Made by a program: the position numbers and the translations under genes. Under the pieces are notes generated by a model that worked only from the letters and a program-made list of their open reading frames with translations, ran no database searches and was not told the origin of the DNA. Positions 1-13,193 of a stretch of DNA of 64,000 nucleotides are shown here, piece by piece (positions within the stretch are counted from its first letter, which is position 1; each line of letters begins with the position of its first letter). The stretch is from Rostratula benghalensis (lineage: Eukaryota; Chordata; Aves; Charadriiformes; Rostratulidae), in the NCBI GenBank assembly GCA_013399305.1, contig VXAI01000198.1:196413-260412 (forward strand), written 5' to 3'.

Positions 1-1840
1 CCAACCTGCCGGGCACATTCCTGCTCAACGGCCCCTCGCTGGGCCCCTTCCCAGAGGCCAAGGCACCCGTCTGCCAGTACTCGGTGCAGAGCTCCTTCTA
101 CAAGCTGGGCCCCCCCGGGCTTGGTGCCCAGCTGGCTGCCGGCACCCCACACGGCATCTCCGACATCCTCAGCCGGCCTGCAGCGACTCCCAACAGCGGC
201 CTCCTCCCCGGCTACCCCCACGCGGGCGGATTTAACGGACTGAGCTCCCCAGGCGTCTATTATGGGCCCCAGGTGGGGGCCCTCCCCAAAGCCGGTGGCG
301 AGTACCTGCCAAGGGGCCGGAGCTGCTGGGCAGAGGCGGCCCCAGAGTGGCGGGGCGGCCGGCAGTGTGGTGGCCGTAAGTACCGTGGGGATGGGATGGG
401 TGGGCAGCGGGTGGGTGCTGCAGGTGGAGGGCACCCCACAGAGCCCTGACCCATCGGCACTGGGACAGGAATGTGAGGCAGCCTCTCGGCTAGTCACCCT
501 GTGGGCAGGAGGGTGGAAATGGCCCCAGCGCCAGAGCTGATAGACCTCACCTCAGCCTGCCGCAGAGGTTTTGCCTCAAGAGCAGGGGCAGCTCCAATGG
601 CAGAGATAACTCTGCTTAGCCCTCAGACAAGTCACAGCTGGCAAGGACAGGTAAAGCCTGCTGCCCGAGGGATCCCCCATCCCTCTGGCAGCCTCCCTGG
701 GGTCAGTACTCGGCCCAGCTTGGGCAGAGACCGGTGGGATGGCTGGTCCTGGGCTGGCAGTGCTGCCTGCCTGGTGGAGGGATGGCAGGGGGATTGCAGA
801 GCGTGTGACCACTGTCTCAGAGGGTGGGCAGGAGGGGTGCACCCACTGTCCTGTGAAGAGCCCTGTGAGGCTCCATTTGCAGCTATTCACATCCTGCAGC
901 CTTGGCCCCTTTTCTCCTCTCCGGATGATGCTCCTGGAGCAGACAGTTCTGCCAGCTCTGCCACAAGCCATCCAGCACTGCCTGCCTTCCCATCATGCGT
1001 TCTGCAAGGCGTGGGGCATGGTGTTCCTGGTGCTGCATGGCTCTGGGGTCATGCACTGCTGCTGATAGACCCAGCTGGGGTCTCTCGCTGGGCCCTCTCA
1101 GCACAACAAATTAGTGCTGTCCCCAGAGCAGGCGATTCACAGCCCAGCTCTGGCTCTGTGGGGCAGGCGGAGAGGGCAGCTCGTCCTGCCTGGGGTGAGG
1201 CTGAAGCCTTGACACCAAGATATGGTTCCAATCCAGATAGGAGCCAGCATGGATGGACACTGCGGGTGCTGAGGGCTCGTGCTGTGTTCCGAAAGGCAAG
1301 AGCTGCCCTGAGCCGTGCCTGTAGTGAGCCTCGGTGCTCACCCTCCTCCCTCCTCTCTCACAGCCCCGGCTCACCTGGCCGACAGCATCCATAAGAAGAA
1401 GCACACACGTCCAACCTTCACAGGACACCAGATCTTTGCGCTGGAGAAGACTTTTGAGCAAACCAAGTACCTGGCAGGTCCGGAGAGAGCACGTCTGGCC
1501 TATTCTCTTGGCATGACTGAGTCGCAGGTGAAGGTGAGTGTGGGTCCCTGCATGGCATGGGGTGCGTGGCGTGGTGGCTGCTAACCGAGCCAGTCCCGTG
1601 GGGTGGCAGGTCTGGTTCCAGAACCGACGGACCAAATGGAGGAAGAAGAGTGCCCTGGAGCCCTCCTCATCCTCACAGCGGGCGGGGGGCTCTGGTGGAG
1701 AGCGGGCGGCTTCTGAGGCTGAGGATGACGAGTACAACAAGCCCCTGGACCCTGACTCGGATGATGAGAAGATCCGGCTGCTGCTGAGGAAGCACCGTGC
1801 GGCCTTCTCGGTGCTGGGCTTGGGCACACACAGCGGCTGA
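1..1840 (+). CDS. NKX6-3: NK6 homeobox 3 transcription factor, 5' end cut by window edge
   Basis: NK6-class homeodomain transcription factor; family members act as nuclear repressors, and NKX6-3 is known from stomach (antral) endocrine differentiation. Exons read as 1-375, 1364-1533 and 1610-1840 (donors GTAAGT at 376 and GTGAGT at 1534; acceptors CAG at 1363 and 1609). The first whole codon is at 3; against the human 265-aa protein only about three codons are missing upstream. Visible product is 257 aa. N-terminal part holds the NK6 TN/eh1-like repressor motif ([12 protein letters not shown]). The homeodomain starts at [10 protein letters not shown] in exon 2 and finishes in exon 3 with [13 protein letters not shown]; intron 2 (76 bp) splits it just before that VWFQN. 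The acidic tail [20 protein letters not shown] is nearly identical to human. Tail-to-tail with GPAT4. Identity is very secure; the true start lies just outside the window. Confidence 0.97.
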
Positions 1841-2040
1841 GCCCCTCTGGGCCATGGGGTGCCTGGCCCGGCCACCTGCTTCCTGCCAGGGGGGAGGTGA
1901 CCCCCATGCAGATGCCTGGCTGTGGGGATGGGGTGTCTGCCGCCCCCCTCCTGGTGGCTCCTGCCCAGGAAAGGTGGCTTGCAGGGCTGGAAGCAGCACG
2001 TGGGCAGCATCAGGTGTGGCTGAGCTGTCAGCATTGATGA

Positions 2041-2046
2041 AATAAA
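2041..2046 (+). terminator. NKX6-3: Poly(A) signal of NKX6-3
   Basis: AATAAA about 200 bases after the NKX6-3 stop codon, giving a short 3' UTR. A second AATAAA-type site occurs near 2328 and could be an alternative end. The exact cleavage point cannot be read. Confidence 0.7.
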
Positions 2047-3340
2047 GGTCCCAGCCAAGTCTCGGCACTTGGGCTTGCAGTCCTGGGTGCTCCATCAGGC
2101 TGGGCCAGAGAAGGGGCTGGGATGGTGCATGTGGGGCAGGGTCTATGTGCAGGCAGGGGAAGGGGCTGCCGCTGTGGTCCTGTGCGTGGAGCTGGAAGAG
2201 CCCACAGGAGCAGGGCAGCCCTGGGGATGCTTCCCAGGGTTTTCCCCGCTTTGGGCGTGCACCGGCAGCTAGAGGTGCTGGTTCAAAAGTCACTCGTTGG
2301 GGCCTCTTGTTGGAACCTATTAGCAGCAAATAAATATCATTTATCTTAACGGTGTGAGTGAGAGCCCATTCACCTGTCGGGCTGCAGGATTGATGTGGCG
2401 TCAATAGCCCCGCTGTGTTTGCTGCCAACCTGGTAGGCCTCCCCCCACTGTGCTGCTCACACACGTGTGTACACATGGGTCTGCATGTCCCCTGCGCTGG
2501 TCATCTCTGGCATGCTGAGGGTGGGTGCTGCATGGGGCTGTCCTAGCCCCTCAGGATTCCAAAGGGGCGCCTGTTGGCACTGACACAGTGCTGGGGGCCC
2601 GGTGAGCATGGCAGTTGTTCAGCAGAGAGCCAACTAAGTGCCAGCCACGTGTGAGCAAACAGACCAGCTGTGTCCTGGGAGGAAATCGATAGGAGATAAG
2701 GTGCTGCTGGCCCTTCATGTACTGATTAGCAGCATGGCATGGGCACAGAGGAGCTGCTGGGGGCTACAACCCAAGCTGCCCTTCCCTGCAGCCACAGGCA
2801 GTATATGGGAACATGCCAGTGGCCAGGTCTACCCCTGGAGATGGCCAAAGGCCCTGAAGCACTGGGGCTTTTCAGCAGCCCTGAGCACCAGCCTTGTGGT
2901 GGGGAGCTGTGGTGTGGGGCTGCAGCCCATCACACTGTGACCCCTCTGCCCAGGGCCCACATTGGGCATCAAGTTCTCTCCAATCTGTCACTTTGCCATG
3001 GGCTGGGCTGGGTGGACTTTGCAAGGAGCCCTGGTTGCTCGGCAGCACTTTCCCAGGGCTTAGGGAAGACTGATTCCCCCCATAGATCCCTGAGTAGCCC
3101 CACCAGGGAGCATGGGGACCTTAACACTTGCCTCTCAGCCACGCAGCCCATCTGCTCCCTAAAGAGGACGACTGCCACTGATGGACCCTTTGCCAGGGCA
3201 GTGTAGAGCTGGGGTGGAAGCTCCGTCCCCCGGGCTGGTGGCAGGGCTGGGACAGCCACGTCACCATCCGTGGGCAGAGCCAATGCTCAGCAGGAGCCAG
3301 CTCCGCACGGCGGGAGAAGTGCGGGGCTGCTGGCAGGATA

Positions 3341-3520
3341 TTTTTTTGACATTTTCTAAGCTGCCCAGCGTGGCTGACAATTTTTAATGTACTAACTGCC
3401 TGGTCCAGTGAGCTGATTAATTGGTGCTGTGGAAATCAATACAAAACAGAAAATTAAAACAATTTTAAAGTGATTAAGTAGTTTAACACCTGTCTGATGC
3501 CACGTCAGGGCTGGGAGACA
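3341..3520. promoter_or_regulatory. AT-rich putative enhancer block 1, downstream of NKX6-3
   Basis: A sharp AT-rich island in GC-rich flanks. It carries several homeodomain-core sites, including GATTAATTGG, AAATTAAAAC and GTGATTAAG, and a TGACATTTT stretch, but no open frame. This texture resembles conserved developmental enhancers. Conservation cannot be tested here, so the call rests on composition and motif density only. Confidence 0.3.
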
Positions 3521-3950
3521 AATAAAGCAGGTGGCAAAGGGCCTGCTGCAGCCGGGGAGGGTGACAAATCGCAGCCACAGCCCGGCTGCCCCAAGCATCC
3601 CTGTGGCTGGATGGGTCCCCTGAGCAGTGGCCAGGACCCTCCAGTCCCTCTGCTCTGCCCACTGCTGCCCACACAGGCAGCACCAGCCGCTCTCTGCTGT
3701 TGCAGAGCAGTCCTCATCTAGTGCAGGGGTCTCGACCCCAACCTGGCCCACAGCAAGCAGCAGCTCTGTCCCCCCAAGTCCCACCTTGTGCCCCTGGGCA
3801 GCCCTGGGCACTCGGTCAGGGCTGTGCCGAGCACGGCCGTGCTTGGGGCCAGCTGCTCCGGGGGCGTGCGGGTGTGAGCGCGGGCAGGGCAGCCTGGCAG
3901 GCAGATGGATAGTGGCTCCACTTCAATTCTGCATCCCTTTTCTCCCAGAC

Positions 3951-4290
3951 AAACCCCGTCGGATTTTCATAAATCAAAGCGCCACACTGTTTAATAAAAA
4001 TTTATTGACTTACAAGTGATTATTTATCAAAAGGCCATTAATAGCGGCTCCGGGAATGATGTGCTACTGGGTGGTGCGTGGAGACTAATAGCAAATCAAT
4101 GCCAGCATCCGGGCAGAATGCATATGAGGGCCCCTGGCCCCAGCGGGCTGCATGGCTGCTGCAGCCGGAGCCCACAGCCCCTACCCCACGGGCCGCCCAG
4201 TGCCCCCCTCCGGTTATTTATCGCTTACAAATGAAATGATCGATACTTTTAATCTAGAGCTAAATTTATTAACTTTCCCATCGGAGAGAG
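3951..4290. promoter_or_regulatory. AT-rich putative enhancer block 2 with CDX/HOX- and ONECUT-type sites
   Basis: Dense TTTAT/TTAAT words around 3990-4030 (including TTTATTG at 4001, a CDX/posterior-HOX type core), TTATCA and TTATCG (inverse GATA-like), and ATCGAT at 4239-4244 (ONECUT/HNF6 core) followed by TTTAATC and TTTATTAAC. Gut-type factor sites about 2.1 kb 3' of NKX6-3 would suit a gut enhancer of that gene. This is inference from motifs; no conservation data. Confidence 0.35.
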
Positions 4291-5740
4291 ACATATTGAC
4301 TGGGGACATGGCAGGGGGAGCTGAGGAAAGATGGATGCGTGCCTCCTAACCTGTCCAGCTAGCTCCCTTCCTGCAGCAGAGCATCCTGTCAGTGGCAGGG
4401 AGGTTAGGGGGTCCTGTGGAGCTGGGGAGGTGGGCATGCAGGGGAGGGCTCCTCCTCATCACTGTGGCTTCTCTGGCATGGGCTGGGGGTGGCAAGCTGT
4501 GGCAGGCAGGTTAGAGCCCACAGGGGGTGCTGCTGCAGGCAGGGATGTGCTCTGGGAGAGCTCAAAAGCAATGTCTGTACCCCCAGAAAGGAGTTCTGCT
4601 CCAGAGCCAGCCAGACCATCGCATGTTGGGGGGGGAGGTGACTTAGTCCAAATGACCCCCAACCCCAAGCATGGGAAAAGCTTTCCAAGCCTTGGGAATA
4701 GAGCAGCAGAGCTCAGCCAGGCAAAGTTGGGGCTGGTTCAGGCCATCACCCTGGCCAGGGACTGCTATGGAGGTCAGCAGTGGCTTTTTAGACAAACATG
4801 TGGCTCAGGCAGGAACTGGAACAAATACAGCTCATCAAATGTTGTAATTAAATGGTAAAGGCGAGTACTACAGGGTAACACACACCTGCTTGGCAGCCAA
4901 AGCTTAACCACACTACAGGTTAACTTCCCTAAGTTCCGTAAGGCATATGCCTTATCCAGCCTTTCTTGTGCAACTTAAAGATAATGGTCAAAAACTTCTG
5001 CATAAATGTAGCTACTGCAAAGCTACAGGTTGTTTTCCTTTTTTTTTTTTTTTTTAAAGTAGCAAAGCAGCAACCCCATCGGTTATCAGACATGGACAGC
5101 AGATTAGTAAGCTGGTACCTAACAAGCTGGGTAAAACAAGTGAACCAAAATGCTGGTGAATAAACCCTTAATGCCATAACAAACTCCTAATGAGGGGAGG
5201 ATCCTTGCCTGGGTGACTTATAGCTATTAGTAACGAGCAGTTGTTTTGTCAGTAAGTGTAAGCATAAGCAACACCCTTCAACCCTGTAGTTGTTGTTAAC
5301 TGTCTCCTGCTTCAGCTGCTTTTGGTTTGTTATCTAGATGGAAAAGATATGAGACTTTGCTGCTTGTTCTTCTGCCCCCGCCTTGATCAATTGCTGTAGC
5401 TGAAGTTGGGCAGGAGAATAGGAAATTGGGGTAACAATGAAAAGTCTGGGGACAATGAGGGTATCCCCATCACTGAAGAGCAGCCTGGAGAGTCTAGGTG
5501 TTAATGGGGATCCTGTCTAACACACCACTGGTAACTGAATGCAGTGTTTGTGTAGGTAACTGTCTCTGTGTGTGTATTTATAAAGGATCACATTTCGAGC
5601 ACTACACGAAGAGAAGGTAAATCAATTCAAGATAGAAATATTTCCCATAACTGCATCTTAACAGATCACATGCCATTAAGCTTCACATCCCTGTGACGGA
5701 GGAAACTGTCCTCTCCCGGGTGTTGCTCTGGGAAGTTTAG

Positions 5741-5746
5741 TTTATT
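5741..5746 (-). terminator. GPAT4: Candidate poly(A) signal of GPAT4
   Basis: TTTATT on the plus strand, i.e. AATAAA on the minus strand, about 1.15 kb past the GPAT4 stop. It is the first plain hexamer I find downstream. The stretch 5747-6889 would then be 3' UTR. The real end could be further on. Confidence 0.4.
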
Positions 5747-6889
5747 TGTGCCTAAGTTGATAGTCCTCGTATGTGAAAAATAGCACACCGTGGGGAGGAG
5801 CTGTGCTTACCTGGCTCACACGAGGTCTGTGCGTAGGTGAAGACCTGGCTGACCCAAAAGGAGGGTTTGGAAGCAGGGGGGGCACATGGAACTGAAAATT
5901 GTGACCATGTGTACATCGTCTCTTGGGAAAGGTCAGGGGTGTTTCTGGAATCTCTCTGTGCTCCTTTCTTTTCTCTGTCTCTTTCTTGATAAAATGGTGT
6001 TTTACCCAAATGAAAACAAGCAGGAAGTAAACTACCTTGAATCCTGTTGGTATCACCTCCAGACAAGATTTCCTTTTCCTTGCAACAAGCTGAGATTAAT
6101 TATGTGCATGTTGGTGCATAACAAGATCAGGTCCCCCTCAGAGACGTTTGAAAAGAGGATCTCCAGCTCACCCAGAGTCTCAGGGCTCTCACCATGGCCC
6201 ATGCGGATTCCTCAAGAACCCCCACCAGTGACACCTGCACCCCCAGTTCCAGGGACAGAGAGGTTTCTGAGGAGGATGACCCTCACTACTCAAGGAATGC
6301 CAGCAGAGGCTGTTAATAGGGTGTTGGAGAGCAATGGTCTGGGTGAGGGTATGACAGGAGAGTGGCCAAAGGAAAAGAAAAGGTTTCACCTTCTGGAAGT
6401 AAAGCTGGAGACGGTCTGAGAGACCACACACTGCTCCTGGGAGGTTTATGCTGCAGACATGAAAGGCACAGGCTCATGAAGACTCCCTCAGTTGTCAAGG
6501 CAGCTAATTTCAGTGCAACTCACCCATTTCTGTGCCGTGGGAGACTTGTGACTGACACACATGCACATCAACACATCAGTCCTCCCCCTAGGCCTGTAAA
6601 CACCATATGGAAGCACATGACACCGTAAGTGTTTCATTTAATATTGCCCCTCCACGGGGCTTCACTGTAACAGTAAGAAGGCATCTTTGCCAGGAGCTGC
6701 TCGGGGCCTAAGGACTCCAGGCAGTAACGGCGCCTCCAGGGAAGAATGGCCCAAGGAGGAAGGAGCGAGTCCAAGCAGCTCTGGAGTAGCCAATGTCCAA
6801 AGATTCAGAACCACCCCAGAGAAGCCCTGGCTCATGCGGGAGGCAGAGGGCTCCTGGCCAGGCCCAGGATCGGCGCTGAAGGAGAGGGC

Positions 6890-9800
6890 TCAGGAGCGGC
6901 TCCGGTCTTCGTGGTTGCCTACAATCATTTTGCTGTAGAGTTTCTGTTGCTCCTCCTTGAATGTGTCTTTCACCTTCTCCCTCTTCAGTCCCCCATCCCT
7001 GGGGAGAGAGTCACACCATCAGAGGAGCTGCAGACAGACCCTGTCTGAAACCTCAGCTGGGGCTGCTTGGAGCTGGTGGGAACTCCCACAACACCCGGAC
7101 AGATACGGATCTGCCATGTGTTGCCAGGGCACACTGCAGACTGACTGTCCCCGAGGGAAGCTACTTCCACACCTTGCCCTACCAGGAGCTGCACCCATAG
7201 CCCTGTGCTGTGCTCAATGGCAGCTCTGCCAGAAGCATGAGCTGCTCTGATACCACGACAGTCCCTCTTCCTCCCAGGCTCTGAAGATTTCAGTGCCTGA
7301 AAAAAGACGTTCCCAAGCTCAACCCACTGTGCTGAGCAGCATCAAGCAAGAATCACGGCACCCCAGTGCAAGCTGGAATCAGAATAAAGCCCTGGTGCCC
7401 AACACACATGGCAGAAACAAAGAGTTTGGTCCCTGCTACAGAAAAGCAGTTTTGGAGATCACAGCCAGGATGTATCTCCATTCCTCCGTAGGTCTCCTCT
7501 ACACAACACAGGGCACAAACTTAGCTCTAGGGCCCACAAGCACATACTGGCGTCCAGGAACAAGGAAGCCTGGCAGCAGGAGAAGAAAAGCCTCCCTGGA
7601 CTCACCAGAGCAGATCCACAAGGCCCCCCTGCCTGGCAATGGCTGACTTCACACGGTTGGCAAACTGGACAGCATCCTCTTCAGGCTGCAGCAAAACACC
7701 ACCATTCAGCAGGAAGAAAAAGCCAAGGAGTCAGCAGATCAGACAGGAGGGTTCACTTTCCTTACCTGCCTGGTCATTGGAGGCAAGTACCAGACACTGC
7801 AGACAATGGCCCAGCTGGTCATCATCCTCAGGAGGTAGGTCACCATCCCATACTTGCTGCTGTTCCAAAAGGCATCTCCAAACTGGGGGTCATACTACAG
7901 AGGCAGAAGAGCTCATAAAGGCCAGGCAGCGGCTGCACCTTCCCTGAGGTTCCATGTTCCACCCCAAGCCCAGCTGTAGCCCAGCCCTCCCGCTGCAACA
8001 GAGTGACCTCAGTGTCCCTGAGTCCCCAGACAGGGCTGCTGACCCGGCAGTGCCAAGGCTGGGCTCTCACACAGATAACTACTTGTGTTGTAAGAACATT
8101 TGCCTTCTCATACCTTGATGGCTACAGGGTAAACGGTGGCTCCAATTTCAAAGCTCCCCTTTTTGAACATCATCACAGAGGTATTGTTGATGCAGGTCCC
8201 TGTAAGGGGCAAGAACAACCTCCTCAACTTCCCTTTGCAAGTCAGAGCAGAGGTCTAAGGGCTTGGCAACAGACCCAGAGCACCTGCCCACCAACACTCA
8301 TTGCGTGCACATCATTCATCTGACTTCCACATTCCGTGTTTGGTCAGCTCTAAAGATGCCGCGTTCCCTTAGCCTCAGTGAAGGGTCTTAAGGCCCTTGG
8401 CTGCAGAAGCAGGGAGGAAATGGGGATGCTGTCCCCATGTGCCCCTTCCAGTAGCTGCTCCACAACTCACCTTCTGGAAAGATGAGAATCGGCAGTTTGC
8501 TCTTGTCCTGGACATGCTCTGTGAGCCTAAGCAGAAGAGTGTCACCAATTAGCACAGGAGCTGTTATTAGAAAACCCCACAGCACAGTTCTTATCCTGCA
8601 GTTGCAGGGGACTATCTGGGTGCCAGCAAGCAGCACAGGCTCCCAACACCTCTGAGGCAAAGGCAGTGTCCTTGGCCAGTGGAGATGGGCAGACCCCCAT
8701 TTCCCTGCCTCCCAACCCCCTGCAGCCAACGACTGTCCCACCTTCTGGCGACAAGGTGACGATCTTTGACCTCAGAGCGTTCAAACCAGACGTGGGGGCA
8801 AGCTTTCACCATGGCTCGCTGTATCACACCCATGAGCCCACCATGGATCTGACCCACCTGGGCAGGGCAAGAAGACACGTTACAAGAGAGGCACATGAAG
8901 GTACCAGCTCCCAGCTTCATGGTCAAGTAGAAGTTCATCTTTCTACGCTTGCCCTGGAAAGGCTGAGAGGAGAAGTCCTAGGCTCTGACAGGAAGGACAG
9001 ATGCAGCAAGCCCCAAGTGCTTTCCACTTTGCTGGAGGCCCAGCTAGGGAAGTGCTTGCCCAGAGCTCTACATGCAAAGCTGTGCCCAGGGACCCCTGCT
9101 GCAGGGAAAAGCAGTTCTGTACACTCAAAAGCCTCTTGCTGCCTGCTCCTTATCCCACACAATGCGCTTCCTACTCCCACCATGCGTGCAGACGGGCCCT
9201 GGCAGGCAGAGCCTGGGCGGGGGTGCAGACCCTACCATGGCATAGTAGCCGTCACTGGCCAGGATGATCACGTCGATGGGAGATGTGTGGTTGGCCACAC
9301 AGATGCCTCCATTTCGGGGTCTGTTTTCTCTAAATGCAAAACAAAGGCACAGGTGAGGATGGAGGAAGGAAGTGCCAGGCCTGCAGGAGGCAGGGCACAG
9401 AGCAGCTGGTGGGGAGGGATGCTCTGCAGCAGACAGTGCCTCCTTACCGGTCGTGGTAGGTGATGATGGCTGTGAGGGCACGCACACAGATCCGGTAGCA
9501 CATCAGGTGGACGTGCTTGCTCAGGAACTCCTTACATCTGCAGCCCAGGACAGAGACCATCACCCCCAAGTCCACATTCCCCCTCAGCCCAGCTGCCCCC
9601 AGCCACAAGACCCACCTCAGACCCACATCTCTTCCACAGAAACACATCTCGTCAGTGTTTTTTGCCATCAGCTTATGACCACTGATGCCTAAATCATGAG
9701 AACCAAACTCTGGCCTTTGCCCTTTTCTGTTGTTATTCCTTTCAGAGCCCAGGACTCTGCTTCAGGCTCAGTGCTCACATCTATGGCCTTTGAAATGACA

Positions 9801-12800
9801 GTGTCTGTTCTAGAGAGGCTAGGGATGCCAGGAGCACCTCCTTGGTGCAGGCAGAACAGATCAGCCTTGCAGGAAAAATTCAGGATTATAAGGTCTCAAA
9901 CCACAAAGGAGGCTCCCCATCCCCTCTCTTCCCTCAAAGACAAACTCACCTTCCATTTGGCAAATACCCCACCACTGTAGTACCAGTCACCAACAAGCTG
10001 ATGCCAGTGAACGCCAGAGCTATCCTGCAGAAAGAGGGAAGCTACAGGCTAGCAAAACCAGGCCACGGCCCTACTCATCAAGTAGCCCATCTCTCCCCAT
10101 CACGTTGAAAAGGTCCATGGGGCTTGGAGACCAGTTCACTGGCTGCATGGTACCAGGCCCCTGGCGCAACCTCGGCGATCCCCACAGCAGCGCTCACCTG
10201 AGGGGCAGGAGGAAGCAGTAGCGGATGAGCACACCCAGACCCCAGAGCACAGTGAGGCGCAGGCTGATGTACTGGAAGTTGTAGTTGGTCCTGCTGAGCA
10301 GATTCCAGGACTCCAGCTCTTCAGCAGAGAACCTCTTGGTCACTTCATCATCCATGATGGTCTCGATGCCTTTGCGGCAGAAATAGAAGATATCTGAGAG
10401 CTCAAACTCGGGGGTCTCCAGGGCTTTGCCACTGCCACTCCGGCGGATTTCCTTGATCTCCTCTTCCAGTGACGTTGGCTCCTTTGCAATGATACCTGCA
10501 ACACGCCACCAGCAGCTTTGGGCAATGTGCAACTTGCCTGCTTGCGCAGCTGAGGGCCAGGACCCTTCCTTGCCCACCTTCCCCAGAGACCCCTTCCTTT
10601 CCCAGTACAGAGAAATACAAATCACTCCCCTGCTACAACCTAGAAATGAGGCACCCCAGGGGCGCTTCCCTCCCCTTCCTCCTCCAATCCATCTACATGG
10701 AACAGGCTTCCCAACCTGACCCGCTCAGAGATACCACATTTACCCCATCTCCCCAAAAGAATTTTGAACTTCGTATGTGCCCAGGATCTTACCATTGACA
10801 TAGGGCTTGTATAAGGGATGGTTCTTCTCCTTGGCACCACGCTCTATCCTCAGTGTTGCCCACTGCAAGAGATGCACACCGTGAGCAGGATTTGCAAGGC
10901 CTGTAGCTCCACTTCAAACTATCCCTGGTTTACAGTTGACTTCCAGGGAAGGCCATGGTTCAGGGGTAAAAAAAAGCAGGAGGTTTCTGTACAGAACTGA
11001 ACCCAGCTGAACCGAGGTGGAAGCAAAGACTGGCCTGGGAGGAGCATTTTCATAGCAGAGATTCAGGCTGGATTTCTAGCCAGTTCTTCCTGCCTGCCCT
11101 CCAGGTCACCCTCTCAGCCTCACACTCTTCTGCATAATACAGGCCTGGGAGAACAAGCTGCTTGTGTTCTTGTGTACAACACACTTATTGCTCAAGGCTA
11201 CCTGCTCCATTGAGGAGCTGTGAAGAAGTGGAAGCCGCTGGGAACTCCTGGTCTCAGCCCACGCCAGCATCAGGTCAGGAGGCAGTGATGTGGGAACGCT
11301 AATTGCATATGGATTGTCCGGCTCATCTAGAGGCCTCCTTTGCCAGCAGAAGGAACTGCAGGATTGCAGATAACTGCCTAGGCACTGCCATCCCAGGAGA
11401 GGTCAGAAGAGGAGCTCTGACCCCTGCAGGGGCTAGGCAGCCTCTGGTGAAGGCATTCCTCATCAGCTCAGCAATCTCCATCCTGACCACAGCAGCAGAA
11501 AACCCAGACTCCCACGTGGGAAGAGCCAGGCAGGTTCCTCACCACCACTCCAGCTGTGTCCCACCTCTGGGCAAGGGGCAACACCAGCCTCTTGAGCTGA
11601 GAAAATCTTTCAGGAAAGTAACACTTCCCTCAAAACCACAATTCTGAATGACCAAACTTAGTGAGTGAATTTTCTATCAAATCTGTGAGCAGTTGTGCTG
11701 AGTGCTCGTCTCTCCCACCACAAAGATTCTTCGATAAAAACTGAAATAGACCTAAGAGTCTTTTCAGAAAAGTAGTTTCAAAATCTAACACTAAAACAGG
11801 TGTGGAGATTAAGCCTTCCTGAATTGAGGAAAGGAAAAAAAAAAACCCAAAAAAGATTAAAACAAGGTGAAAAGTTCCATTTCAGATGAACCAAACTTCT
11901 TATTAATTTTTTTCTCCCAGTTCAGTCACTAAATATGAAGTCAGGTCTTCAGATATCTGTGTTAACAAAGCACCTCACAAAGCTCAGGGTCTTCCCTTTC
12001 ACACCTCAGGCTTTTGGGAGGACTTGAAATTTCAAGAGCTGAACACTGCAAGCTCCAGGGCTGCCTTTCCAAGCCCAGCCAGTACAGACACTCCTGGGGA
12101 AGACCAGCCCGGGTCAACCAGCAGTAGCTGTACCATGAATCCTTTTGCAGCTTGAACTCCACATACTCCACATTTAAGAACCTAAAACCTCCCTGTTAAG
12201 CACAAGGCACCCCTTTTCCTTTTGCTCGGGCTACCAGGGTAGGATGCTGTAGGCTTTATCTACTATGAGTCTGGCAAAAATTCTGGTCTCACCAGGGACT
12301 TGCTTCAAGGAGAAGTGTTGGCTGTGAGACAGCCCATAAAATTAGTCTGCCAAAGGCAAGCAAGGGAACAGCATGAGCCCAAGTTGCAAAATTCTGCTTG
12401 GCCTCCCTGTAGGGTTAGTGAGGGCTACTGGTTGTCCTCGGAGGCTGCAGGTCCAGATGTGGCTGCTGGGCTCAGCAGACGAGCAAGTGGCTCTCCAGGA
12501 CAGATGGGTGTCAAGAGCTCTGGGCTCCAGCCGCAGACCGCTCAGGGCTTGCAACGCAGAAAGTCCTGCCTCACCTTCTGCTTCATCCAAACACGTGCAG
12601 GAGGAGGAGCCCAGAGACTGCAGCCCAGTCCCTCCCCATCACACACTACACCCCTTTTGGCTCCTTTCCTCATCAAACTGTGGTAGCGCTCAGCCTCGCC
12701 TGGGACATTAACCCATACCAGCACACACCTCCTCCCAGCACCTCCAGAGAGTTCACCATACTGCTGTGGGCCACACTACCCCACTGCTTTACTTGAGGAC

Positions 12801-13193
12801 TTATTGGATTAATTACAGGGAAAAAACAGCCCGCAAAGAGAGGTCTAGTGAACTGCATTTGTCTGAGATGACTCAAATGGGTCATATGGCACCAGCACGT
12901 CACCAACAAACCAACCTCCCACCTGTCATCTGCAACACCCTGCTGAGGGGCAAAAGCCACTCCTCCTGGCACCATCATGCATGAAAAGAGCCTGCAAGCA
13001 CAGAGAAAATTCTGAAAATGTGACTTACCTGAAAAATCTTTAATAACGTTTTCATGTAAACCTTGCGGATGCCAAAGGAGACTCCAAAAATTGCTGGCAC
13101 AATGATGAAGACCAGAAGCAGAGTGAAGAGGACAGTTATGGAAATTCCCAAGAGATTCACAACCAGGCTGTCAAAGGGGAGCAGGAGGAACAT
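6890..13193 (-). CDS. GPAT4: Glycerol-3-phosphate acyltransferase 4 (ER; formerly AGPAT6)
   Basis: ER-membrane enzyme that transfers an acyl group to sn-glycerol-3-phosphate, the first step of glycerolipid and triacylglycerol synthesis. Twelve coding exons, 5' to 3': 13029-13193, 10793-10862, 10198-10495, 9950-10024, 9448-9537, 9236-9329, 8742-8857, 8471-8526, 8114-8199, 7766-7894, 7606-7685, 6890-6998. Phases join without a break to 455 aa plus stop (human 456). Start at 13193 has A at -3. The N terminus MFLLLPFDSL leads into a hydrophobic segment (about 12-36); further membrane segments lie near 155-200. The acyltransferase HX4D motif NHTSPID is at 246-252 and the FPEG block near 319-322. 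The C terminus ends DRSRS as in human. A non-coding first exon is expected in the CpG island near 15 kb but was not located. Confidence 0.97.

Larger units (their letters stand above)
2047..5740. other. Intergenic region between NKX6-3 and GPAT4
   Basis: No gene is supported here. GC-rich sequence is broken by two AT-rich, motif-dense islands (3341-3520 and 3951-4290) listed separately, and by a T-run at about 5038-5056. Open frames in the GC-rich parts lack splice signals and family resemblance. Confidence 0.6.

Noticed and set aside
501..1394. 297-codon plus-strand open frame in NKX6-3 intron 1
   Set aside because: GC-rich intronic sequence with few stops; no domain resemblance and it overlaps a real exon in another frame.
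1111..2058. 315-codon minus-strand frame antisense to NKX6-3
   Set aside because: Shadow of the coding strand; proline/serine-rich with no family match.
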